Below, in pieces: positions 7,838 through 16,111 of a DNA stretch of 64,000 nucleotides (positions are counted from its first letter, which is position 1; every line of letters starts with the position of its first letter). Origin of the DNA: Moraxella porci DSM 25326 (GTDB taxonomy: Bacteria; Pseudomonadota; Gammaproteobacteria; Pseudomonadales; Moraxellaceae); assembly GCF_002014855.1 (NCBI RefSeq), contig NZ_MUYV01000010.1:1-64000 (forward strand), in the 5' to 3' direction. The notes below the pieces were generated by a model that saw only the letters and a list, made by a program, of their open reading frames with translations, was not told the DNA's origin and did no database searches. A program made the position numbers and the translations under genes.

Positions 7838-8485
7838 ATGACCGCAACCACCACACTCGTACATAACTACCAAACCCTAAAACCCACCATGCTAGATACC
7901 GTGCGTCTGCGTGTGCATCGTGCCTTAAGCTGGCTTGAACAGGCGGAACAGACGACGGATCTGGATACACGATTTATCTTTTTATGGATTGCGTTTAATG
8001 CCATATATGCCAAAGATTTCTCAGGTGTGCGTGGTGCCGATAAGGGCTTGTTTACTGAATTTTTACACCGTATTAGTCAGCTAGATGGCGAGCAGCGGCT
8101 GTATGATTTGGTTTGGCAGACTTATTCGGGCAGTATCCGTATTTTGCTCGATAATCGCTATACTTTTCAGCCGTTTTGGGATTATCATAACGGCGTGATT
8201 AGTGAAGCAGAATGGCAGGCGAGTTTTGAGCAAAATAAACAAAAGGCGCTTACTGCCTTGGCGGACAAAAACACCGTTGCTATCTTAAATGCAGTCTTTG
8301 CACATCTGTACACACTACGCAACCAAATCGTACATGGCGGGGCGACGCATGGCAGTTCGGTAAACCGAGCACAGCTTAAGGATGCGTGCCGTATTCTTGG
8401 TGATATTTTGCCAGCGATGATTGAGATTGTGATGATGAACGCAGATCAAGAATGGGGTAAACCGTTTTATCCTGTCGTAGATTGA
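7838..8485 (+). CDS. HEPN-domain protein
   Basis: A 215-residue protein ending in a HEPN-type helical domain. The diagnostic R-x4-H motif is visible as RNQIVH (R161 to H166) within LRNQIVHGG. HEPN proteins are often metal-independent ribonucleases in toxin-antitoxin, abortive-infection and other defence systems, though some are inactive. The N-terminal part contains a conserved-looking FLWIAFNAIYA segment (about residues 48-58), typical of the Apea-like/RiboL-PSP group. AAGGA precedes the ATG. It is the last gene of the accessory block; a strong hairpin follows before miaB. RNase activity is inferred from the motif only. Confidence 0.8.
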   Translation: MTATTTLVHNYQTLKPTMLDTVRLRVHRALSWLEQAEQTTDLDTRFIFLWIAFNAIYAKDFSGVRGADKGLFTEFLHRISQLDGEQRLYDLVWQTYSGSIRILLDNRYTFQPFWDYHNGVISEAEWQASFEQNKQKALTALADKNTVAILNAVFAHLYTLRNQIVHGGATHGSSVNRAQLKDACRILGDILPAMIEIVMMNADQEWGKPFYPVVD

Positions 8486-8522
8486 TTATTTGGCTGAAAA
8501 AATTGGCAGGGGGGTATTGTGA

Positions 8523-8553
8523 TTGTGGTAGGACTACAATTACCCTACCACAA
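8523..8553 (+). terminator. Perfect 10-bp hairpin between the HEPN gene and miaB
   Basis: TTGTGGTAGG (8523-8532) and CCTACCACAA (8544-8553) pair perfectly around an 11-base loop. There is no T run after it, so it may be a Rho-linked or RNA-processing hairpin rather than an intrinsic terminator. It marks the right edge of the accessory block. Confidence 0.5.
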
Positions 8554-8610
8554 CCCGCACCAATTATGCTAAAATAACCCGTTTATTTTGTCATTTTGGA
8601 AAACCCCGTC

Positions 8611-10080
8611 ATGAAAGTCGCCACGTTTGACCCAAAAGCCCACCAAAGCACCACCGCTAATAGTATCCACAATAGCATTCACGATTTGCCTGTACAAAAT
8701 GTCGCCGACATCAGCGACAAAAAGACCAAAAAAGTCTATATCGTCACCCAAGGCTGTCAGATGAATGAATACGATTCTGAGAAAATGGGCGATGTATTGG
8801 GTCAATCGCATGGTATGGTCGTCACCAATGACATCAACGAAGCTGATGTACTGCTGATGAACACCTGTTCCATCCGTGAAAAGGCACAAGAAAAAGTCTT
8901 TAGCGAACTTGGTAGATGGCGTAAACTCAAAGAAAAAAACCCAAATCTTGTCATCGGTGTCGGTGGCTGTGTAGCATCCCAAGAAGGCGATAATATCCAA
9001 AAACGCGCGCCGTATGTGGATATGGTCTTTGGGCCGCAGACCTTGCACCGCTTGCCTGAGCTGTACGAGCAATCCACCAGGCAGCACAGTGAGTTGCCAA
9101 AAAACCGCATTGGTGTTGTCGACGTGTCCTTCCCTAGTATCGAAAAATTTGATTTCTTGCCTGAGCCAAAGGTCGAAGGCTACAAGGCGTTCGTCTCCAT
9201 CATGGAAGGCTGTTCAAAATACTGCTCATTCTGTGTTGTGCCTTATACTCGTGGCGAAGAGCTGTCTCGTCCACTGGATGATGTGCTGGCTGAGATTGCA
9301 TCATTGGCAGAACAGGGCGTGCGTGAGATTAATTTGCTTGGTCAAAATGTCAATGGCTATCGTGGCGAAAAAGATGACGGCACGATTTGCCGCTTTAGCG
9401 AGCTGCTCCACTATGTCGCACATATCGATGGCATTGAACGCATTCGCTACACCACAAGCCATCCGCTAGAATTCACCGATGACATTATCGATGCGTACAA
9501 GAGTATCGATAAGCTGGTGTCGCACCTGCACCTACCTGTCCAAAGTGGTTCAAATAATATCCTAGCTGCGATGAAGCGCAACCACACGATTGATGTGTAT
9601 ATCAATCAGATCAATAAACTCAAGGCAATCCGCCCTGATTTGCACTTATCGAGTGATTTTATCATTGGCTTCCCTGGTGAGACTGATCGTGATTTTAATG
9701 ACACGCTACAGCTTGCCAAGGACTTGGATTTTGACCACTCGTACAGTTTTATTTATTCAAAACGCCCTGGTACGCCAGCGTCTGAGCTGCCTGACGATGT
9801 CAGCTTTGAGACCAAAAAGGCGCGCCTAGCTGAGTTCCAAGAAGTCATCAAAGAATCCACCTTTGCCAAAACCCGCGCGATGGTCGGTCAAGTGGTGCGT
9901 GTACTGGTCGAAGAGCCTGCCAATCGCTACGAAGGCTATCTGCACGGTTCTGCGGATAATACCCGTTCGGTGGTATTTGCCGGCGATGAGTCATTGCTTG
10001 GTCAATTTGTCATGGTCAAAATCACCGCTGCCAAAAGTATGCACTTGGTGGAAGGCGAGTTGGTTGAAGTCATCGGCTAA
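8611..10080 (+). CDS. miaB: tRNA-2-methylthio-N6-dimethylallyladenosine synthase
   Basis: A 489-residue radical-SAM methylthiotransferase that adds the methylthio group to i6A37 of tRNAs reading UNN codons. The N-terminal UPF0004 domain holds the auxiliary cluster cysteines C49, C86 and C120. The radical-SAM domain shows C201-x3-C205-x2-C208 in the context [20 protein letters not shown] domain ends the protein (about 420-485). I prefer the ATG at 8611 over an in-frame TTG at 8596. The 40-residue N-terminal extension before [10 protein letters not shown] is somewhat long for the family. No damage seen. Confidence 0.96.
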   Translation: MKVATFDPKAHQSTTANSIHNSIHDLPVQNVADISDKKTKKVYIVTQGCQMNEYDSEKMGDVLGQSHGMVVTNDINEADVLLMNTCSIREKAQEKVFSELGRWRKLKEKNPNLVIGVGGCVASQEGDNIQKRAPYVDMVFGPQTLHRLPELYEQSTRQHSELPKNRIGVVDVSFPSIEKFDFLPEPKVEGYKAFVSIMEGCSKYCSFCVVPYTRGEELSRPLDDVLAEIASLAEQGVREINLLGQNVNGYRGEKDDGTICRFSELLHYVAHIDGIERIRYTTSHPLEFTDDIIDAYKSIDKLVSHLHLPVQSGSNNILAAMKRNHTIDVYINQINKLKAIRPDLHLSSDFIIGFPGETDRDFNDTLQLAKDLDFDHSYSFIYSKRPGTPASELPDDVSFETKKARLAEFQEVIKESTFAKTRAMVGQVVRVLVEEPANRYEGYLHGSADNTRSVVFAGDESLLGQFVMVKITAAKSMHLVEGELVEVIG

Positions 10081-10110
10081 TCAATAAACTTGAATAAGCA
10101 AGGGAGTGCA

Positions 10111-10620
10111 ATGGTGATGGCGCAACAAATCCGACTGGCAAGTAAGGCTGATTTACCACGACTGGTTGAGATTTTTAACGAAACCGTCGATGATAAAATC
10201 GCTCATGCCAGCCTTGTGCCGCATACAACAGAAGGTCGTATGGCTTGGTTTGACTCGCATAATGACGCCACACGCCCTATCTATGTCGTCGTTGATGAAG
10301 GCGAGATTGTCGCTTGGGCAAGCTTTAGTGACTTATACCATTTGCCTGCTTATCATATCACTGCCGAGATTAGCTTATATATCACCAAGAATCGACATGG
10401 TAAAGGTCTGGGCAAGTATCTATTACAGCATATGCTGGATGTCGCGCCAAGCCATGGCATCAACAATGTCGTTGCGCTGATTTTTCAGCATAATTTGCCA
10501 AGCTTATCCTTATTTGCACAGTTTGATTTTGTGCAGTGGGGTGTACTGCCAAAGGTGTGTGATATGGATGGCTTTTTGGCGGATACGGTGATTATGGGGC
10601 GCAGGCTGCCTAAGAATTGA
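10111..10620 (+). CDS. GNAT acetyltransferase, phosphinothricin-acetyltransferase-like
   Basis: About 169 residues, a single GNAT domain. The acetyl-CoA-binding loop is visible as RHGKGLGKYLL, followed by an N-x-x-S-L motif near the end, as in the Pat/YncA subgroup that acetylates amino-acid analogues such as methionine sulfoximine. The true substrate cannot be told. AGGGAG lies 4 bases before the ATG at 10111 and 10 before the in-frame ATG at 10117; either may be the start. It follows miaB by 30 bases and may share its transcript. Confidence 0.85.
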   Translation: MVMAQQIRLASKADLPRLVEIFNETVDDKIAHASLVPHTTEGRMAWFDSHNDATRPIYVVVDEGEIVAWASFSDLYHLPAYHITAEISLYITKNRHGKGLGKYLLQHMLDVAPSHGINNVVALIFQHNLPSLSLFAQFDFVQWGVLPKVCDMDGFLADTVIMGRRLPKN

Positions 10621-10670
10621 TGGACTATGAATCTTAAAAGAGTGAGGATAGGGCGCTGCTTGGGGGATGT

Positions 10671-12521
10671 GTGCTGAGTGATCGACTAACAATCGGCCGC
10701 AGCCGTGCCTTGCAGGAGCAGGCGCTGGGCGTATATTTTTATGAGTCGGCAGTCTGTGTGGTGTGGCTAGATGGTCATGCAGGGCGGCAGCATCTGCTGG
10801 CATCGGCTTGTACACCTTGCTTGGATGCCATCTGTCAAGGTCAGATACTCGATAAAACTAAGCTGGCCTACGCCATCAAAAACGCCTGCGACGCCATCAA
10901 TGCACCGCAGATGCAAGCGATCGCGTGTGTGGCGGATGAGGCGGTGATGACCACTACCATCGAGCTGCCTGCGGCATTAAGTGATGCTGACATTGAGGCG
11001 CAGATCTTGGTTGATGCTGAGCGTTACATTGGCCGTCCATTGCAGGAAGTGTATTTTGATTTTCAAGTGCTGAGCAGTGAGGATGCAGCCACGGTGATCT
11101 CTTTGACAGTTGCACATCGAGCCTTTGTTGATGACTGTGTCGAGGTGCTGGCCATGGCAGGCTTGGAGGCGCGCGCCATCGATGTGGCTGCTTTATGTCG
11201 GCAAAGTATCGCAGCAAAGCTTGGTGAGACCCAGACAGCAGCACTGATCGAGGTAGATGCTTGGCAAATCCGCTGCCACATTGCCGAGCAGTCATTCACA
11301 TGGAGTCAGACGCAGCCTTTGGATGCGATGCTGTCATCGATGATGATCGATCGGGATACTGATGCGCCATCCTCTGTAGCGCCGTCACCGACCGTGGCAG
11401 ATGCGCTTGATTTTTCAGCGTTTATCAATCGGCGCGGTGATGATACGCCGATGCAGCCAATCATTCAAGATGAGCATCAGCATGGCAGCTATCAGATCAG
11501 CTTTGATGATGCGGTGCCGTCTTTTGATGAGTCGATCACCGATCAGGCGGCAGCGCCTATCAAAGAGGTGGATCAGCTGCCAGTAGCGCCCTCAGATGCC
11601 ATCGATCGCATGGCGCGGCAGGTTGGGATGCTGCTTGATCTGTATCAGCAGCAGTACACCAAGCAGATTGATCAGGTATTTGTGATGGGTCTGGATTCAC
11701 TGCGCTGGTCGGGACTGGATCGTAGCGTGACAGCGCTCAGTGGCATAGCATGTCAATTTGCCCATCCTAAGCTATTGCTGCCATCCGCCTCGACCGCAGA
11801 GACATCGACATCGTCGGCGCCGTTATTGATGATGCCAACGATGTTGGCACTTCGAGCGACAAGCGGCGTGAATCTGTTGCCATGGCGAGAAGAGCAGCGC
11901 AGTCGCTCAGCGATGCACTTTCGGCGGATGCTGCAGGCAGCGATCGCCTTGCCGATCTTAGTGGTACTGATGATTTTTGGCTTGTTAAGCCATCAAATCC
12001 GCCATCAAAATGCCATTAATGCACAGATTACCACCAGAATCAATGGCGTCGATGATCAATTACAACAACTTCACCGCCTAAAAACCGAACTTAGCAATAC
12101 CGAAGATCAGCTCAATGCCATCGATGATTTGGCATCGGATCGATCAATGATCCATCGCTGGCAGCTGCTGCCGCTACTCGTGCCGAACGGGGTGTATCTC
12201 GATGGCGCCAAGCAAACTGGCGCTGAGCTGTTATGGACGGGCAAAGCGGTGGATGCGCAAGCGGTGTCGGCTTTTGCCAATGCCTTGGAATTATCTGGTG
12301 CGTACAGCGATGTCTTGGTGGTGTCGCTACAGCAGGCAGGGCGAGTGATGAGTTTTAGCATCAGCGCCACCGAATTGCCATTGCAGCCTCATGATATGCA
12401 GTTATTGATGGCTGAAAATGGCGCATTGACTAGCGCAGCTGACGATGCCGTGAGCCAAAATTCAGCCATCAGCATCGCCACTGATGAGTCAGAACAAAGG
12501 AGTGCTGATGAAAGTGAGTGA
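10671..12521 (+). CDS. pilM: Fused type IV pilus assembly protein PilM-PilN
   Basis: One uninterrupted 616-codon frame carries two pilus proteins. Residues about 15-395 resemble PilM, an actin-like SHS2/FtsA-fold cytoplasmic protein, interrupted by a low-complexity insert (about 225-310). Residues 400-407 (VNLLPWRE) are the conserved N-terminal motif of PilN, followed by a membrane helix (421-440), a coiled coil and a periplasmic ferredoxin-like domain. In other bacteria the PilN motif docks into PilM from a separate chain; here the two are tethered. Start is GTG 10671 behind GGGGG. The stop overlaps pilO by 14 bases. It is the first gene of pilMN-O-P-Q, the alignment subcomplex linking motor to secretin. 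PilM similarity is weaker than PilN. Confidence 0.85.
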   Translation: MLSDRLTIGRSRALQEQALGVYFYESAVCVVWLDGHAGRQHLLASACTPCLDAICQGQILDKTKLAYAIKNACDAINAPQMQAIACVADEAVMTTTIELPAALSDADIEAQILVDAERYIGRPLQEVYFDFQVLSSEDAATVISLTVAHRAFVDDCVEVLAMAGLEARAIDVAALCRQSIAAKLGETQTAALIEVDAWQIRCHIAEQSFTWSQTQPLDAMLSSMMIDRDTDAPSSVAPSPTVADALDFSAFINRRGDDTPMQPIIQDEHQHGSYQISFDDAVPSFDESITDQAAAPIKEVDQLPVAPSDAIDRMARQVGMLLDLYQQQYTKQIDQVFVMGLDSLRWSGLDRSVTALSGIACQFAHPKLLLPSASTAETSTSSAPLLMMPTMLALRATSGVNLLPWREEQRSRSAMHFRRMLQAAIALPILVVLMIFGLLSHQIRHQNAINAQITTRINGVDDQLQQLHRLKTELSNTEDQLNAIDDLASDRSMIHRWQLLPLLVPNGVYLDGAKQTGAELLWTGKAVDAQAVSAFANALELSGAYSDVLVVSLQQAGRVMSFSISATELPLQPHDMQLLMAENGALTSAADDAVSQNSAISIATDESEQRSADESE

Positions 12522-13170
12522 TCGGGCAGATGCGCTCAAGCAGTTTTGGGAACAATTAAACCAAATCAATATCCATAGCATCGGACAGGCACCCAGAGCC
12601 GTGCAGCTGACAGCATTGGCATTGATGATCTTGCTGATTGGTGTGTTCGCTTGGTTACTATTGATATCGCCAAGCTTGCAAAAGCTGTCCGCTGCCAAAA
12701 GTCATGAGCAGACTTTGATCCGTGAATTTGCTGATAAATATCCACAAACACATGAGCTTGAAGCGCTTAGCCAGTCACTAATCACCCAAAATACGCGCTT
12801 GCAGCTGTTGCTTGAGCAGCTGCCAAAAAGCGCGCCAATGACCCAGATCGTTGGGACGATCAACACCAAAGCCCAGCAAGCAGGCGTGCAGGTCGTCGGT
12901 GCATCGGTGCAGGCAGGCACTGAAGCTGTGTATTATACCGAGCGCCCGATCGCGGTGCGTGCCATTGGCAGTTATCATGCCATCGGTCGCTGGCTGTTTG
13001 AGTTATCAAGCAGTCCGTATCTGTTGACGGTGCATGATGTCGATATTCAAGCCAGTGAGCGCAATTTGCTGAATTTCACTGCTGTTTTTAAAACTTATCA
13101 AGCCAATAAATCTGCAAAACCCGCTGCTCAAAGTGCAGCTGAGGTGTCAGATGGAGGGCGGGCGCAATGA
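12508..13170 (+). CDS. pilO: Type IV pilus alignment protein PilO
   Basis: A 220-residue inner-membrane protein with a short cytoplasmic tail, one membrane helix (about 33-53), a coiled coil (about 58-110) and a periplasmic domain. The layout and the motifs LPKSAPMTQI and VRAIGSYHAIGRWLFELSS match PilO, which pairs with PilN. I chose ATG 12508, 5 bases after AGGAG; the start lies inside the end of the pilMN frame, pointing to coupled translation. It overlaps pilP by 4 bases (ATGA). Confidence 0.92.
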   Translation: MKVSDRADALKQFWEQLNQINIHSIGQAPRAVQLTALALMILLIGVFAWLLLISPSLQKLSAAKSHEQTLIREFADKYPQTHELEALSQSLITQNTRLQLLLEQLPKSAPMTQIVGTINTKAQQAGVQVVGASVQAGTEAVYYTERPIAVRAIGSYHAIGRWLFELSSSPYLLTVHDVDIQASERNLLNFTAVFKTYQANKSAKPAAQSAAEVSDGGRAQ

Positions 13171-13865
13171 AGCTGACTTGGCTGTACTACTTGCCATGCT
13201 GTGTGCTACTTGGTGTATTGACAGCCTGTGGCCAAGATCCTGCCATCAGTGCAGATGAGAAGCTATCACCCATCACCAGCCAAATTCCGCCGCCGCACAA
13301 GCCTATGACCGAGCCGGCCGTGGTTGCGCCATTGGTGTATCAATTGGCCAAAGATCCTTTTGTCAATCCTTATCGCACAGCGCCATCGTCTGCCGATACA
13401 CCAAATACACCGAGCGCTGCCTCCGATCACACGGCCAGTCGCCCAAGCAGCCAGCCAGATCCTGACGCAACCAAATCCAATGATAGCGATGTCGCCAAAG
13501 AAAGTAACAGACCCCCTGTGCGAGAATCAAGCGCTGCCATCGCCAATCATCCGTCAACTCATCAGCCTGCGCCCAAAGGCAAGCGGGTGCGCATTGACAG
13601 CAGTCGCGTGCGTCAGCCGCTGGAGCATTATGACTTACAGATGCTTAAGTATCAGGGGATTTTATCCGATCATTCACGCACCATGGCGCTGATTGCCAGT
13701 CCTGATGGCCGCATACATGAGGTGATGGTCGGGCAATATTTGGGCAGGCATCACGGGCGCGTGGTGGATATCAATGCAGACAGGATTGAACTTGCCGAGG
13801 CGGTACTGGCTGAAGATGGCCATTATTATCACCGGCAGAGCATGCTTACTTTTATTCATAAATAG
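13167..13865 (+). CDS. pilP: Type IV pilus lipoprotein PilP
   Basis: A 232-residue inner-membrane lipoprotein with lipobox LTAC (lipidated C21). PilP ties the PilN-PilO pair to the secretin PilQ. A DPFVNPY motif (about 70-76) is followed by an unusually long Ser/Pro/Asp-rich linker (about 77-150), then the compact C-terminal beta domain with PLEHYDLQMLKYQG and VMVGQYLGRHHGRV. PilP is usually about 175 residues; the extra length is in the linker. It overlaps pilO by 4 bases and precedes pilQ by 9. Confidence 0.92.
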   Translation: MKLTWLYYLPCCVLLGVLTACGQDPAISADEKLSPITSQIPPPHKPMTEPAVVAPLVYQLAKDPFVNPYRTAPSSADTPNTPSAASDHTASRPSSQPDPDATKSNDSDVAKESNRPPVRESSAAIANHPSTHQPAPKGKRVRIDSSRVRQPLEHYDLQMLKYQGILSDHSRTMALIASPDGRIHEVMVGQYLGRHHGRVVDINADRIELAEAVLAEDGHYYHRQSMLTFIHK

Positions 13866-13874
13866 ACAACGAAC

Positions 13875-15263
13875 ATGACAGCAACAAAAACGGCGCTCAT
13901 CGCGCTTGGAATCGCAATCTCGACGATCAGCACGCAGGCGATGGCTGAACAGACCAAGGTGCAGACATATGGCGGCGAACCGATCAGCTTACAGTTTGCC
14001 GATATTCCGGTGCGGGCGGTGTTTGATATTTTGGCAGGATTTACCGGAATTAATATCATCACCGATGACAGTGTGACGGGCAATATGACCATTCGCATGC
14101 ATCATGTGCCGTGGGATGAGGCGTTTGATGTGATCCTACGCACGCGCAATTTGTCAGCGCATAAACAGGGCAATGTCTGGATCATCAGCTCAAATTCTAT
14201 CCAAACTAATGCGCCCATTGTCACCGAATACATCCGCCTGCACTATGCATCGGCTGAGGACTTATCAGCACTGATCATGGGCGAAAAGACGCAGCGTGGT
14301 AATATCAACCAAAGCAGCCAGCAAACCCAGCTGCCAACATCACAGACCTTATCCAGACTGCACGAGAGACAGAGCGATGAGACGATCACCACTACCGAGC
14401 GCGGCAGCTTATTGTCCGACCGCGGCACAGTGGCGGTGGATAAGCGCACCAATACGCTCATCATCCAAGATGTCGCTGCCAGCATCAATAACATCAAAGC
14501 ACTGATCGAGCGCATCGATGTCCCTGTTGAGCAAGTGATGATCGAAGCGCGCATCGTCTCAGCCAACGAAAATTTCGGGCGACGGCTCGGAGTAAGTTTT
14601 GGTGCGCGCGGTCAAATTGGCAATCTACAATATGCAGGCTCTCAGGCAAGCTTATGGTCGATGCGCCAAGATGGCATGATCGCAGGCAATGCTGAGTCCA
14701 ATGCTAATGTCAATCTGAGCGTGGATAACGCGATGGGTCGCTTGGCTTTTGGGTTGTTGAATTTGCCTGATGCTATTTTGGACTTGGAATTATCCGCGAT
14801 GCAAGCTGAAAATCAAGGCGAGGTGATCTCCACGCCAAAAGTCCTCACCGCCGACAAACAAACTGCGCGCATCTCGTCAGGCGTACAGATTCCTTATCAA
14901 GAGACGACCTATTCAGGTGCGACTACCACCAGCTTTAAAGAGGCGATGCTGCTGCTTGAGGCGACGCCATCGATCACTCCAGATGGTAAAATTTCCCTAA
15001 AACTGACCATCAAAAACGGCAACCCTGTTGCCACGCTGGGTAGCATCGCCATCCAAGAAGACGCCATCGAGACCAATGTCATCGTCGAAGATGGTCAAAC
15101 AGTGGTGTTGGGCGGTATCTATCGCCAAAGTCAACAAGACGGTGCCAATAAAGTCCCTGGCCTTGGCAATGTGCCTGTGCTTGGCAGACTGTTTCGTCAT
15201 GATCACACAGCCAATGACAAATCCGAGCTGTTGATATTCATCACGCCTAAGTTGGTGCGATAA
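13875..15263 (+). CDS. pilQ: Type IV pilus secretin PilQ, short form
   Basis: A 462-residue outer-membrane secretin through which the pilus leaves the cell. Residues 1-24 are a signal peptide. An STN domain (about 35-110), an N1/secretin_N domain (about 112-220) and the secretin beta-barrel domain (about 270-460) follow; VPGLGNVPVLGRLFR and the terminal ELLIFITPKLVR are classic. PilQ in Pseudomonas and Neisseria exceeds 700 residues because of AMIN peptidoglycan-binding domains near the N-terminus; none is present here. Last gene of the pil cluster. Confidence 0.93.
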   Translation: MTATKTALIALGIAISTISTQAMAEQTKVQTYGGEPISLQFADIPVRAVFDILAGFTGINIITDDSVTGNMTIRMHHVPWDEAFDVILRTRNLSAHKQGNVWIISSNSIQTNAPIVTEYIRLHYASAEDLSALIMGEKTQRGNINQSSQQTQLPTSQTLSRLHERQSDETITTTERGSLLSDRGTVAVDKRTNTLIIQDVAASINNIKALIERIDVPVEQVMIEARIVSANENFGRRLGVSFGARGQIGNLQYAGSQASLWSMRQDGMIAGNAESNANVNLSVDNAMGRLAFGLLNLPDAILDLELSAMQAENQGEVISTPKVLTADKQTARISSGVQIPYQETTYSGATTTSFKEAMLLLEATPSITPDGKISLKLTIKNGNPVATLGSIAIQEDAIETNVIVEDGQTVVLGGIYRQSQQDGANKVPGLGNVPVLGRLFRHDHTANDKSELLIFITPKLVR

Positions 15264-15450
15264 GCTAAGGTGAGTTGTGAGCGACTGATCAACCTAAAAT
15301 GTAAATTCAACAAAACAATACGCAAAAATACTGGCAACAAATTGCCAAACACGGTATCATAAAGCAATTTATTCATGCGTTTTTGTCAATGGGTGCGACA
15401 CTGTCTATACAGATGACAAATGCGCTGCTGTTAGCGATTAAATTTGGAAA

Positions 15451-16071
15451 ATGAGCATGCTGGATGACGATTCGACCATCGTAGAAGAGGCGGTGGTCGA
15501 AAAGATGGGTGGTGCGCTGTCAAAGCAGCTGCCGGCGATTTTTTTGGTGGGGCCGATGGGTGCAGGCAAGACCACGATTGGTAAACTGCTTGCCAAGCAT
15601 TTGGGCAGGCAGTTTGTGGATTGTGATTGGCACATCGTGCAGCAGACAGGCGCTGATATTCCTTGGATCTTTGAAAAAGAGGGCGAGTCGGGTTTTCGTG
15701 ACCGTGAAACGCGCGCATTGGCTGAGCTGACGGTGCTGCCAGATATCGTCATGGCAACGGGTGGCGGTGCGGTAGAGCGCCTTGAGAATCGCGAACTGCT
15801 TAAAAATGGCTTGGTGATTTATCTAGACGCCAGCGTCGATACGCAGCTGGCACGCACCAAAAAAGACAAAAACCGCCCCTTATTACAATCAGACAATCCG
15901 CGCGCGGTATTGGAGCTGCTTTATGAACGGCGCAATCCGCTGTATCGCGAGGTGGCGGATGTCATCATGCCGACAGGCCGCGCTTTTCCCAAGCAGATGA
16001 TTGGCGATATCTTGCTGGCGCTTGAGAGCTATGTCGATGCCATTGCGACCGATTTTGGTCAGATGCAGTAA
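15451..16071 (+). CDS. aroK: Shikimate kinase
   Basis: A 206-residue cytosolic enzyme that phosphorylates shikimate at the 3-hydroxyl with ATP, step five of the chorismate pathway. The P-loop GPMGAGKT (34-41), the substrate motif FRDRE, the GGGAV loop and the LID region KNRPLL are present. Residues 1-28 are an acidic extension beyond the usual 170-175 residue core. The Shine-Dalgarno is weak. It is followed by aroB after 40 bases, the usual pairing. Confidence 0.95.
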   Translation: MSMLDDDSTIVEEAVVEKMGGALSKQLPAIFLVGPMGAGKTTIGKLLAKHLGRQFVDCDWHIVQQTGADIPWIFEKEGESGFRDRETRALAELTVLPDIVMATGGGAVERLENRELLKNGLVIYLDASVDTQLARTKKDKNRPLLQSDNPRAVLELLYERRNPLYREVADVIMPTGRAFPKQMIGDILLALESYVDAIATDFGQMQ

Positions 16072-16111
16072 TGACACGAGATTTACTTAACTAATAATTT
16101 AAATTTAAAAT

